Shown: positions 49,301 to 57,629, counted from the stretch's first letter. The stretch: 64,000 nucleotides of DNA from Psychrobacter immobilis (GCA_904846145.1 CAJGZL010000001.1:1674001-1738000); one strand, 5' to 3'. Notes: generated from the letters alone by a model not told the origin. Translations and numbers: made by a program.

Positions 49301-50399
49301 GGCGTTAATGCAATTAGCAGTAGAATTTAATGTCGATGACATGCTGAGCTTAGTTGGTCAAAGTAGCGAGGACGATAGCTTAATTATTCAAACGCCAACG
49401 CTCATGGGTGAAGATACGTTAAGCTTTAGCCGTACTGAATTGCAGCAAGCGTGGACTCAGGTCAGCTATCAAATCGCGCGTCGCCGTGACAATCCAGAAT
49501 GCGTACAGCAAGAGTATGACTTGATTAGCGATGCCAGTCATAAAGGCCTTATCGCTGCGCCAAACTTTGATTTGAATCAAAAAGTTGAAGAGCCATATGT
49601 AAACAGCCGTGCTGATTCTGATAACAGCAAACCAAGAGTCGCTATCTTGCGTGAGCAAGGCGTCAATGGTCAGACAGAAATGGCAGCAGGCTTTACCCAA
49701 GCTGGTTTTGAAGCGGTCGATGTACACATGAGTGATCTACTCAGTGGTCGCATCAATCTACGTGACTTCGACGGTCTGGTCGCTTGTGGTGGCTTTAGTT
49801 ATGGTGACGTACTAGGCGCTGGCTCAGGCTGGGCGAACTCTATCTTGTTCCATGACGAGCTACGCATGCAGTTTGTCCGCTTCTTCGCCCGTCCTGATAC
49901 CTTCTCACTAGGTGTCTGTAACGGCTGTCAGATGATGGCTCAGTTAAAAGACCTCATCCCAGGTGCAGAAAACTTCCCACGCTTCATCGCCAACCAATCT
50001 GCTCGATTTGAAGCGCGTACGGTCAACGTAAAAGTCGAGCGTACCAAGTCGATCCTGTTCAAAGGTATGCAAGACAGCATCTTACCAATCGCTGTGGCAC
50101 ATGGTGAAGGCTATGCCACGCTAGACAACAACGAAATCGACGGTATGGCCAAACACGGTCAGCTTGCGATGCGTTATGTCGATAGCCAAGGTCATCCAAC
50201 TGAGACCTATCCCCTCAATCCAAACGGTTCGGTCGGCGGTGTCACGGGTCTGTGTAGCACTGATGGTCGTGTGACGATTATGATGCCACATCCTGAGCGT
50301 AACCTAAAAGCCTATAACCACAGCTGGAAACCAGAAGAGTGGGATGAGGACGGCGCGTGGATGCGTATGTTCCGTAACGCTCGTGCTTGGTTACGCTAG
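46374..50399 (+). CDS. purL: phosphoribosylformylglycinamidine synthase
   Basis: Fourth step of purine synthesis: FGAR + Gln + ATP to FGAM. The 1341 residues make the large single-chain form of gammaproteobacteria. Order: N-terminal PurS-like region, linker with FAQANSEHCRHKIFNAQW, two AIR-synthase halves (HNHPTAIAPYAGAATGAGG, VSLHDVGAGGLSNA, PVGKDSLSMRA), and a C-terminal glutaminase with SLGVCNGCQMMAQL (Cys), VAHGEGYA and MPHPERN. The start may be the ATG-ATG at 46389/46392, which aligns better with E. coli and has GGAT upstream. It ends with its own terminator. Confidence 0.96.
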   Translation: MDYAFMMTIAGQPFLTDFQSQQLITQLTQKTDLNVTQISTQQVYVLSRELSNDEHKKALDLFGIQDSTVHHPAQENQLQVIVSPRFGTISPWASKATDIFNNCEIKINRVERVIVYTLTLDNKVSEKLPKAAEELLFDKMTQSLVYDLDKVSHLFDDNAPASLNHIDVIGAGREALESANTEFGFALSVEDIDYLMNAYVNELGRNPTDVELMMFAQANSEHCRHKIFNAQWTIDGEVAAKSLFQMIKNTYQSNPQGILSAYKDNAAVMAGAAGWRFYPVPTDAQDSTSAHPYSFHQEDIDILMKVETHNHPTAIAPYAGAATGAGGEIRDEGATGRGGKPKAGLTGFHVSHLHIPELAEKWEQSGQVSTQDYGTPDRMATSLEIMTEAPLGSANFSNEFGRPNLCGYFRSFQLDTSAAKDGSEMRGYHKPIMLAGGYGNIKRNLIEKNSIQQGDLLIVLGGPAMQIGLGGGAASSVDSGSLDEGLDFASVQRDNAEMERRCQEVMDRCWALAGNDVDASNNGKDGNPIVSLHDVGAGGLSNAMPELVNDHEMGAHLNLRKIPSLEAGMSPMAIWSNEAQERYVLAIHPESEAQFDAICVRERCPYAILGTATDVRQLILDDELLDDQPVDMPMQVLLGGTPQMKRSFSRTETSLPALDLDKVNLAESIKDVLRHPTVASKSFLISIGDRSITGMVVRDQYVGRYQVPVADCAVTATGLVALDGQAMTGEAMSIGERTPVALISPQASARLAIGEAITNIAGARIAQLSDITMSANWMAACGEDAEDAALFDAVYTVGEELCPALGIAIPVGKDSLSMRANWTDSSEAGETDKSVVSPMSLVITAFAPVVDVAKTLTPELINGDSAFYRIDLSKGKLRLGGSILAQTLSQLGNECPDLAQPSDLVDFFNFVQAGNEQGVISAYHDIGDGGLLATIAEMQFTSRQGIKLSLTDDNLLGQLFSEELGAVIQVLPENVAALMQLAVEFNVDDMLSLVGQSSEDDSLIIQTPTLMGEDTLSFSRTELQQAWTQVSYQIARRRDNPECVQQEYDLISDASHKGLIAAPNFDLNQKVEEPYVNSRADSDNSKPRVAILREQGVNGQTEMAAGFTQAGFEAVDVHMSDLLSGRINLRDFDGLVACGGFSYGDVLGAGSGWANSILFHDELRMQFVRFFARPDTFSLGVCNGCQMMAQLKDLIPGAENFPRFIANQSARFEARTVNVKVERTKSILFKGMQDSILPIAVAHGEGYATLDNNEIDGMAKHGQLAMRYVDSQGHPTETYPLNPNGSVGGVTGLCSTDGRVTIMMPHPERNLKAYNHSWKPEEWDEDGAWMRMFRNARAWLR

Positions 50400-50510
50400 T
50401 CTCAAACCTAGATGCTTGATTAGCTTCGTCAAACTTGCACATGTAGCGCTTGCGCATGTTTTCCTTGCTATTCAAACCTCTAGCAATTGCTTATAGTTTT
50501 AGACATAAAA

Positions 50511-50537
50511 AAAGGTGGGCTTAGGCTCACCTTTTTT
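50511..50537 (+). terminator. Terminator of purL
   Basis: GGTGGGC / GCTCACC stem, 4-base loop, preceded by A-run and followed by six T. Confidence 0.8.
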
Positions 50538-50554
50538 GTGTTTGGGGTTTGGGT

Positions 50555-50820
50555 GTTTTAAATATTGACTTAACTTTGATATCAAGTGATGCGGAGTAGG
50601 TTGGCGTGGAGCTTGCGACACCCAACGTTTTTAAGGGAGCTATTTCCCGCCTTCCACTCGTATCTGCCAGTCTGGGCGCGGCACTGGCTACGGTTTGGGT
50701 CGTCGCTTGCTTCGCGTCGCCACCCCAAAACCTAGCCATCGCAACTCGCCCAAACCAGCAGGATACCGCTACAGTCGGGGCTAGCGGTAACATCGAGTTC
50801 TTACAAGTGTTCGTTGTGGT
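50555..50820. repeat. G+C-rich noncoding block, probable dispersed repeat
   Basis: A block of about 265 bases with sharply higher G+C than either side (37 of 60 in 50701-50760). Overlapping frames are open on both strands, but neither looks like a protein and neither has a ribosome site. I believe similar text (TGGAAGGCGGGAAATAGCTC and nearby) recurs in Psychrobacter genomes, from memory and unverified. The 50400-50951 gap holds no other gene; a small inverted repeat AGGTTA / TTAACCT lies at about 50850-50870. Confidence 0.4.
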
Positions 50821-50951
50821 TTAAGTTTACAGATCAAAAGTTAATATAGTAGGTTAGCGATAGCTTAACCTTATTCTATATCATTATGTTCGTCCTTTAG
50901 TAAAGAGAGAAAATCTCTCAGATTTAATAAATATGCTGTTAATGAATAGAT

Positions 50952-53900
50952 TTAAGGTGATAAGTTTATTAAATTATTTTTAAAAAATTCAGTCCAAATA
51001 TATTCTTCTTTCGTTATCTCTTTTATAAAATTTATTAATTTCATATAACCTTCTTTGATGTTATTTACTGAAAGATTAGTAATGATACCCTTCTCCTTAA
51101 CATAAATATATAGCTTATCAAGGTCATGAAGTCTTACTTTTTTACCTTCGATATAAAAAGGGAATATAATACCAATTTGGCTATCATCGTAATCAAAATT
51201 ATAGAAGAAATGATCGTGCTTAACCTTTACATTAAGATAACTAAAACTCTCAAACAAATGATAGTCATCATAAAATTCATCAATTAAAACTATACTTTCT
51301 GAGCTTAGTTTATTATCTGAACCAAATATAACCTCTGTAAAATATTTCTTTTCATTGTTAAACCATGGTTCGATATCTTTGACTTTTGGAAGTATAGAAA
51401 CATTATATTCATCAAAAAAGGATATAATGTTTAAATTATTACACTGTTCAGCTTTGATAAATAGAACAATTTCATCATCAGTGATTCCTAAAGGATACTC
51501 TTGATTCTGTTTAGATATACTATAAACCAAAAAATTATTTTCTATAAAAAATTTAATAGTAGCATCGTAATAAGCATCATTAATCTGAGGAAATATTTCT
51601 ATATCATTAATGCTTAGTTTTTTACTCAGTCTATTAGCTATATCTTCATTGAAATATTTACCACCAGTTAAAAACAACTTGTTTTTTAGCATGTCTTTAG
51701 TTGATAACTGTTCGTTAAACATAAAATCTTCTATGCCTTCAACTATCTCAGAATCGTTTAGTATAGTGTGACTTATAACTTCATAACCTAAATTCTTATT
51801 GTAGTTGAAGCCATGAACAATTTTATGTTTGTTTTCTTCAGTTAGAATTTGCTTTGAGAAAACATCCTTAATATCAGACATAACATTTTGTATAGCAGAA
51901 TATTGCCAATCATTTCTATTAATAGTCACAAAGTGCTTTGCTTCGCCATATACATCTAGATATATACTCGTATTTTGCGCAATATACAGAATACCCATTG
52001 TTTCTCTACTACTAATGATATCTTGTCCTCTAAAACCATGATAAGAGTAATATTCTTCATCCTTGACACAAATAGTATCAGGAATCGAAAGTTGAATAGC
52101 ACAATCATAGTTTTTAAATTTTAACCAAGCTATATCCTTAATATTATGTTTATTTTCATTAGTACTAAGCTGGTACTCTTTTGATTTTTCTAGAGTATTC
52201 TGATCGTATATAATCTGAGGATTATTTCTATTGAAAGTATTATAAGTGTCAATTAATAACTCACTAATATCCTTATAGATACTTTCATTAGTAATAAAGG
52301 ATGAAGCAATCACATCAGTCTTAAAATAAATTTCAATAATTGTGCCATAATCTAAGCTTAAGTTAGAATCTATTTCTTTAATGAAGCAAAAACCATCATC
52401 CTTTCCCAAAGGTGAATTTAGTTTGACTTCTAACGATGTATGGTCGAGAATACTTTTGGTAATAAATTTTAAGTATTGGTATTTGGAAGATAAGTTTTTA
52501 TTCAACAAAAATGCACTATGAAGACCGATGCCAAAGGTTCCAGATGGTTGCATCCATAAAGGCATATCTTTAATTATTTTAAATTTTTGAATATTTTTAT
52601 TTGAACCTCCCATGTACTGCATATATTTCAAGTCTTTTAGACTTATACCAGTTCCTTTATCAATAATTCTTAACTTCCAGATATTTTCCAAGCTATCAGT
52701 TTGCTCTACTAGTTCTATATCTAAGTGTATAGTATAGTCTTCAATTAAATCTATAACTTTACTATCATATGGATTTCCATCTTTTAAAATTGATAGTTTT
52801 TTAGGATGTTTTTGGGCGTCAATCCATACCCTAATTAAGGTCGCATCAATAGCATTTTGTATAAGCTCTCTAACGACATCAGACATACCACTATATAGGT
52901 TATTACCTTGCAGTAGTTCAATGACACTTTTTTCATCAAGTGAAAACTTCATTGGTTTATTGTTGAGTAAGATTTTTGAGTCATCCATTTCAACATCAAG
53001 TTTGTTGATGGTCGGTAGCAGACCAAAGTCACGACTAGGCACAATATTTTTCCACTGTGACATCTGGTTTTGAATCTCTTCTTTAATCCAGTCAAACCAA
53101 TTGCGACATTCAATATATGCCATTTCCGTACTACAAATAGCTGTTATGCTAACCGTTTCATTATCTAGCTGAAACTCACGAATGGCTTGATGCTTATGCT
53201 TATGTGTTTCACTAAACGATGGCATATTGCCGACTTGTCTTGCCATGACTGGGCAAAAGCGGTTGTCATCAATATCAAACAAATCACCTAAACGCAGTAG
53301 GCAAGCGACAAAACGAGGGTGGCAATCTTCTGTACCCATTCCAGTTTGGCGGAATGGTAATAAGCTCATGACTTCTTCAAAATTGCGTCCATGTGACCAA
53401 CAGATTTGACCAAGATATCGATAAATACGTTTGGGAAGTAATTCAGTACGCGGAGAGCTAATATTGAGCTTCTCAAATGGCTTCAAAACAACGTCGTTTG
53501 AATTTTTAGCATGACCTTTGCGATACCATTCCGCAACCATCTGACGATATTTTTCAACGCCTTTGTATGGATTATCATAATGAACAAGGGCAGCTTCCCA
53601 ACCGTCGGTATACCAAACTTTGGCAAACTCATGCAAGTCTTGAACATTATTATTAGCAAGCTCTTCAACGTAGTCTTTGAAATGCTCATTTTCAATTACA
53701 TCTTGAACTTCATCAGCATTGAACAGCATACCTATATCGTGCCAGTAAGCTGCTTCCAATATTAACCAAGTATCTGTTGCTGTCAGCTTGTCAATATTGC
53801 TACCTAGCAGACGTTCGATATTGACAAGGATTTGCTGTGAGTGCGATTCATTGTGGCTACTGAAATGCGGATAATAACTACCTACATTTTCAAGCGACTT

Positions 53901-54002
53901 ACCGATGAGCTTTTCATCAAACTCCCATTGCGACATTAATATTCTAGTATTGCTGTCTTCTTCGGTTTTTCTTTTCAGATGCTTTATTAACCCTGCGCTC
54001 AT
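50952..54002 (-). CDS. HD-domain + GHKL (HSP90-like) ATPase fusion protein
   Basis: 1016 residues, no signal peptide. N-terminal HD domain: His50/His54 (SSHNESHSQQI), His88-Asp89 (AAYWHDIGML), His204 (CWSHGRN) and Asp240 (LRLGDLFDIDDNR), a complete metal-site pattern of an HD phosphohydrolase. From about residue 350 a GHKL ATPase follows: N box Glu379, Asn383, Asp386 (VRELIQNAIDA), G1 IIDKGTGIS (448-452) and G2 PSGTFGIGLHSAFLL (488-493). The last 450 residues have no recognised domain. It resembles HtpG/MutL-type clamps with an HD nuclease or phosphatase in front. It is a single gene with an AGGAC site. G+C drops near the domain boundary. Function unknown; defence or stress is a guess. Confidence 0.85.
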   Translation of the reverse strand: MSAGLIKHLKRKTEEDSNTRILMSQWEFDEKLIGKSLENVGSYYPHFSSHNESHSQQILVNIERLLGSNIDKLTATDTWLILEAAYWHDIGMLFNADEVQDVIENEHFKDYVEELANNNVQDLHEFAKVWYTDGWEAALVHYDNPYKGVEKYRQMVAEWYRKGHAKNSNDVVLKPFEKLNISSPRTELLPKRIYRYLGQICWSHGRNFEEVMSLLPFRQTGMGTEDCHPRFVACLLRLGDLFDIDDNRFCPVMARQVGNMPSFSETHKHKHQAIREFQLDNETVSITAICSTEMAYIECRNWFDWIKEEIQNQMSQWKNIVPSRDFGLLPTINKLDVEMDDSKILLNNKPMKFSLDEKSVIELLQGNNLYSGMSDVVRELIQNAIDATLIRVWIDAQKHPKKLSILKDGNPYDSKVIDLIEDYTIHLDIELVEQTDSLENIWKLRIIDKGTGISLKDLKYMQYMGGSNKNIQKFKIIKDMPLWMQPSGTFGIGLHSAFLLNKNLSSKYQYLKFITKSILDHTSLEVKLNSPLGKDDGFCFIKEIDSNLSLDYGTIIEIYFKTDVIASSFITNESIYKDISELLIDTYNTFNRNNPQIIYDQNTLEKSKEYQLSTNENKHNIKDIAWLKFKNYDCAIQLSIPDTICVKDEEYYSYHGFRGQDIISSRETMGILYIAQNTSIYLDVYGEAKHFVTINRNDWQYSAIQNVMSDIKDVFSKQILTEENKHKIVHGFNYNKNLGYEVISHTILNDSEIVEGIEDFMFNEQLSTKDMLKNKLFLTGGKYFNEDIANRLSKKLSINDIEIFPQINDAYYDATIKFFIENNFLVYSISKQNQEYPLGITDDEIVLFIKAEQCNNLNIISFFDEYNVSILPKVKDIEPWFNNEKKYFTEVIFGSDNKLSSESIVLIDEFYDDYHLFESFSYLNVKVKHDHFFYNFDYDDSQIGIIFPFYIEGKKVRLHDLDKLYIYVKEKGIITNLSVNNIKEGYMKLINFIKEITKEEYIWTEFFKNNLINLSP

Positions 54003-54102
54003 GGTAAGTCCTACTCGTCATGTATAATTAGTATTGTAGTGCTAAATTTTACAAACTTAATTCTACCTTAAACACATGAACAAAGGAGAAAGGATATTTC
54101 AA

Positions 54103-54279
54103 TTAATTATCCTCTGACCCCTTCTGGGCCTCAGCGATCAACTCATGAATCTTCGCACTTTCTTCTAGCACGCAAGCATCATAAGCAGAGAGCGGCTCAG
54201 CTTCCTGCTCCTTTTCTTGCGCTTGCTTGGCTTTTTCTTCCAAGTATTTCTCAAGCTTGTCTTGTTGCGAGTGACTCAT
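54103..54279 (-). CDS. small acidic/charged protein downstream of pdxJ
   Basis: 58 residues, opening MSHSQQDKLEKYLEEKAKQ. AGGAGTCAAT before the ATG is a strong ribosome site. The protein is highly charged and helical, a likely short coiled coil, with one Cys. It begins 21 bases after the pdxJ stop on the same strand, so it is probably the second gene of that transcript. No family recognised. Confidence 0.6.
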   Translation of the reverse strand: MSHSQQDKLEKYLEEKAKQAQEKEQEAEPLSAYDACVLEESAKIHELIAEAQKGSEDN

Positions 54280-54300
54280 ATTGACTCCTGCTAACGCTTT

Positions 54301-55059
54301 TTAACCACAAATCTTCAAATACTGACCAACGACATTATCCATCCCTTGCTCTAGCGACTCGATGGTGAAAGCGTGACCAATTGACACTTCCGCGACGTCG
54401 CCAAGACTGAGCAAGTCGGCTAGATTCTCTAAGTTCAAATCATGACCCGCATTGACGCGAATGCCATTGTCACTGGCGAGGTTGATACAATTGCTAAAGC
54501 GTTTTTTGACCTCAGCGAAATGAGCCTTGTCATCGTTGTTGGCACTGTCATCACTACTATCATACGCGCGCGCCCATTCTTCAGTGTACATCTCTATCGT
54601 TTGTACATCGCTCTCGATGACCGCTTTGATTTGCTCGATATCAGGATCGATGAATACCGCGCAACGTGTGCCGAACGCTTCCAGCTCTTGGCTTAATGCC
54701 GATAGCATGTCGCTGTGTTTGATGATATCAAAACCATGATCAGAGGTAAGTTGATCTTCGCTATCTGGCACAAGCGTACATTGATGCGGCTTTACCTCAC
54801 GGATAATCTTTAAAAACTGCTCGTTTGGATTGCCTTCGATATTGAACTCAACCTCTGGATAGTCCTTTAAGAATGCACTGATATCATAGACATCTTGGTA
54901 TCGGATATGGCGCTCATCAGGTCTCGGATGCACGGTAAAGCCTTTAACACCCAGATCAATGAGCTTTTTTACAAAATATAAAAGGTTAGGGTAGTCAGTA
55001 CCGCGCGAGTTACGGATTAAAGCTAATTTATTCAAATTGACGCTAAATAGGGTGCTCAT
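54301..55059 (-). CDS. pdxJ: pyridoxine 5'-phosphate synthase
   Basis: Condenses 1-deoxyxylulose-5-phosphate with 3-amino-2-oxopropyl phosphate in the vitamin B6 pathway. The 252-residue TIM barrel has FSVNLNKLALIRNSRG, FTVHPRPDERHI, FNIEGNP, CTLVPDSEDQLTSDHG and RVNAGHDLNLENL, with VSIGHAFTIESL at the end. The usual partner acpS/recO is not adjacent. It lies upstream of a small charged gene on the same strand. Confidence 0.93.
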   Translation of the reverse strand: MSTLFSVNLNKLALIRNSRGTDYPNLLYFVKKLIDLGVKGFTVHPRPDERHIRYQDVYDISAFLKDYPEVEFNIEGNPNEQFLKIIREVKPHQCTLVPDSEDQLTSDHGFDIIKHSDMLSALSQELEAFGTRCAVFIDPDIEQIKAVIESDVQTIEMYTEEWARAYDSSDDSANNDDKAHFAEVKKRFSNCINLASDNGIRVNAGHDLNLENLADLLSLGDVAEVSIGHAFTIESLEQGMDNVVGQYLKICG

Positions 55060-55114
55060 ATTATTTCCTTTAGTTTATTTTTATAACCATTTTTTAGTAT
55101 TAGTACCGCTAATT

Positions 55115-56002
55115 TTAGTAGAAGTCCTCTGTACCCGCATACTTCTTATTCAATGCCTGTAGAGTAGCATAAGTCTCGGCATCTATCGTGCCCGTTGGGT
55201 TAAGGGGACGAAAGTGCAGCTGAAACGCATAAATCACATCGCGACTGGTTTTATCCCATTCATCAGTCGTATTGATTTGATAGCCGTACTCTCGAAAGGC
55301 CTGCTTAATCTCAGAAATAGTGGCGGTATCAAACTCGTTTTGCAGCATGAAAAATGCTTTATCAGACTCATCATACCAAGCGCCAATACCGTATTCTTTA
55401 TATAATCGTTGCCAAGGGAATTTTGCCCCAGGGTCAATCTTACGTGACGGTGCTAAATCCGCATGACCGATGATATTTTTTGGTGAAATCTCGTACCTTG
55501 TGGCGATGTCTTTTACCAGTTGTCCAACTTTTTTAATCTGTATCTCATCGAACTCAACAAAGTGCTTATAAGGATGATATTCAAGATCGCTATTATTTAG
55601 CGCCCCGCGATATTGCGACTGGATGCCTTTGTTGACAATCTCAATGCCGATAGAGGTGTCATTGAGGATAGTACGACCCGCAAAGCTACCATCGCCTGCA
55701 TGCCAAGCGCGTTCAGACTCAGGGACTAGGTTATAAATTTTATCGTCATCATTCTTCATAATAAGGTAATGAGCGCTGACTTTACCTTTGGTCAATAGCT
55801 TAATGGAGCGCTCGTTATCGCTGACGGTATAGTGCAGCACGATAGTTTTAATCCGCTCACTTTTGCCTGTGGCTTGATAGGTTTGGTTATCGACGATGAA
55901 AGATTCAGGGTTTGCTATCTGAGGGCTTGGAGTAGTGACGCAGCCGACTAGTGGTAAAGTTAAGCAAGTGGCGAGTGCAATCGAGGTAATATTTTTTGCC
56001 AT
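55115..56002 (-). CDS. N-acetylmuramoyl-L-alanine amidase, AmiD-type lipoprotein
   Basis: 295 residues. Signal peptide with lipobox LPLVGC. The Amidase_2 zinc site is His in KTIVLHYTVS, His and Asp in IGHADLAPSRKIDPG, with the catalytic Glu in SIGIEIVNKG. A C-terminal helical peptidoglycan-binding domain (about 215-285, YAFQLHFRP..TGTIDAETYATL) matches AmiD. AmiD cleaves the MurNAc to L-Ala bond in the outer-membrane-facing periplasm during peptidoglycan recycling. Six bases separate it from the MOSC gene, so the two likely share a transcript. Confidence 0.88.
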   Translation of the reverse strand: MAKNITSIALATCLTLPLVGCVTTPSPQIANPESFIVDNQTYQATGKSERIKTIVLHYTVSDNERSIKLLTKGKVSAHYLIMKNDDDKIYNLVPESERAWHAGDGSFAGRTILNDTSIGIEIVNKGIQSQYRGALNNSDLEYHPYKHFVEFDEIQIKKVGQLVKDIATRYEISPKNIIGHADLAPSRKIDPGAKFPWQRLYKEYGIGAWYDESDKAFFMLQNEFDTATISEIKQAFREYGYQINTTDEWDKTSRDVIYAFQLHFRPLNPTGTIDAETYATLQALNKKYAGTEDFY

Positions 56003-56008
56003 GAAATG

Positions 56009-56746
56009 CTAACCCTTCTCAATCTTCTTACGTAAAACAGCCTTCCAACTGTCCTCTAAACACTCAATAGCTAACCACGGCTCAATCACCTCAGCAGCAT
56101 ACTTGTCTTTAGAGTTCGACAATTGCCATAGCATTGAGAGCGTCGCAAATGGATAGGGGCGTTCCATCAGATACACGGGTAAGTCAGCGCTAATCACGCC
56201 ATTACGCACCACTTGAAAGTACCAGCCCGCGATACCTTGTTTACTTATCCATGAGGCGATATTGGGCACTTTGGTAAATTGACCGATTTGGTCATTGATC
56301 TTGTAGCAAGGACGACGCGGTTGTACGATACGCAATTGCACGCTATCGCTATCAGCTACTTGCTCATCGCCATATTGCTCACCATATTTATAGACATCAC
56401 CAATACAGACCGTAGACTCGTCCATATCAGGCAAGCCGTTAACAGGTACGGTAATCAGGTTTTCGCCTAATGTGCCAATACGAACGTTTAGATCAAACTC
56501 GGCGTTAATAAGTCCATAAGTCGCCGTCGCCATTTGATGCACGGCTTTTAGTGGTCCACCATGATGCTTACGATCGGCTTGCTCATCGCTTGCAAGACCC
56601 ATAAAATCGACAGCGACAGGCGCTTTAATTGGTGCTTTGTCGATAGCGCTCATAGCTTCGCGCGCGAATGGCATAGCTTTACCCGCTCGAACTTCAACTA
56701 GAGTAGCGACGTGTAGGGGTAGGGTTTTATTAAAGTAAGTATTCAT
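56009..56746 (-). CDS. MOSC domain-containing protein (YiiM-like)
   Basis: 245 residues from ATG 56746; a longer form to 56782 would add 12. The MOSC beta-barrel has VDFMGLASDEQADRKHHGGP, HQMATATYGLIN, FDLNVRIGTLGENL and a single conserved Cys in QPRRPCYKINDQIG, the presumed molybdenum cofactor ligand as in YiiM and mARC. YiiM reduces N-hydroxylated compounds such as 6-hydroxylaminopurine. Followed closely by amiD-like. Confidence 0.85.
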   Translation of the reverse strand: MNTYFNKTLPLHVATLVEVRAGKAMPFAREAMSAIDKAPIKAPVAVDFMGLASDEQADRKHHGGPLKAVHQMATATYGLINAEFDLNVRIGTLGENLITVPVNGLPDMDESTVCIGDVYKYGEQYGDEQVADSDSVQLRIVQPRRPCYKINDQIGQFTKVPNIASWISKQGIAGWYFQVVRNGVISADLPVYLMERPYPFATLSMLWQLSNSKDKYAAEVIEPWLAIECLEDSWKAVLRKKIEKG

Positions 56747-56817
56747 ATTTTGCTCGAAATGATGGATAAATTCAGCGCTCATTTTACGTTTCAGCTTATG
56801 GTTATTAGTCAGGCAAG

Positions 56818-56833
56818 TATTGTTTAAACAATA
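56818..56833. promoter_or_regulatory. 16-bp perfect palindrome upstream of the MOSC gene
   Basis: TATTGTTTAAACAATA is fully self-complementary and lies 36-72 bases before the possible start codons. It may be an operator. The 56783-57103 gap has no gene. Confidence 0.35.
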
Positions 56834-56948
56834 TCGCTTATCTTAGCTTAATCATTAGTTATTTTCAGCTTATTTACCTTACATTACTTTTAAATAAACT
56901 AGAATTTTGTCAGTCATTATTAATTGTTATGACTTTACATCCTTGTTT

Positions 56949-56974
56949 GCTGGGTTAAAAATCCAGCCTACGCG
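56949..56974. repeat. Short hairpin repeat fragment
   Basis: GCTGGGTTAAAAATCCAGC followed by CTACGCG resembles the ends of the other GTAGG-type dispersed repeats in the window. Only one end is present. Confidence 0.25.
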
Positions 56975-57030
56975 ACGTTAAATAAATATGCTCTTAAATT
57001 AAAAAATTTAATATATCAAAACCTAGTCAT

Positions 57031-57062
57031 AAAAAAAGACCAGAATATTAATCTGGTCTTTT
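57031..57062 (-). terminator. Terminator of rsfS
   Basis: AAAAGACCAGA / TCTGGTCTTTT stem around ATATTAA, with seven T on the minus strand. Confidence 0.8.
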
Positions 57063-57103
57063 CGATATAGCTTTCAGCCGCCAATAAACACGGGCAATAA
57101 ATA

Positions 57104-57517
57104 TTATTTATTCTTGTTACGGCGACCTGCAGTTTTCTTCTCACGCGGTACAGCGACTAGCTCAGCTAATTGCTCAGGTGATGACCATAGACCTTCTAGA
57201 TCATAAAACTCACGGGCAGCAGGCATCATCATATGCACGACAACTGCGCCAAGATCAATTAACGTCCAGTCAGAATCATTACCGCCTTCACGGCCAAGAG
57301 GCATAAATCCTGCTTGTTTGGCATCAGCGCCAAGGCTATCGGCCATCGCGCGGACATGACGTTTTGAAGTGCCATCAGCGATGACGATACGCTCCATGAC
57401 GTCGGTTAACTCTTCGACATTGAGCACTGTGATGTTTTTGGCTTTCATATCTTCTAAAGCGGTTTTTACCAGTGCTAAACACTGCTCTAAACGCTCATTA
57501 GTCATAGTTGGGGTCAT
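57104..57517 (-). CDS. rsfS: ribosome silencing factor RsfS
   Basis: 137 residues. Binds L14 (uL14) and blocks subunit joining in starvation. Family blocks are ALEDMKAKNITVLNVEELT, IVIADGTSKRHVRAMAD, GREGGNDSDWTLIDLGAVVV and HMMMPAAREFYDLEGLW. A basic tail (KKTAGRRNKNK) follows. A second ATG four codons in also has a reasonable site. It lies behind nadD on the same strand, the usual pair. Confidence 0.93.
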   Translation of the reverse strand: MTPTMTNERLEQCLALVKTALEDMKAKNITVLNVEELTDVMERIVIADGTSKRHVRAMADSLGADAKQAGFMPLGREGGNDSDWTLIDLGAVVVHMMMPAAREFYDLEGLWSSPEQLAELVAVPREKKTAGRRNKNK

Positions 57518-57629
57518 AAAGTTAAATCTCTTAAATAATCGGTAATAATAAAATAGGATAATGCTGCTAACAGGCCTTATAAAAACAAGTTAAGAGCAAT
57601 AAGACAAATATAGTGCGATTTTAACGGAA

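Noticed and set aside
50527..50824. Open frames on both strands in the G+C-rich block
   Set aside because: Overlapping frames on both strands, no ribosome site, and protein text that looks compositional; treated as a repeat.
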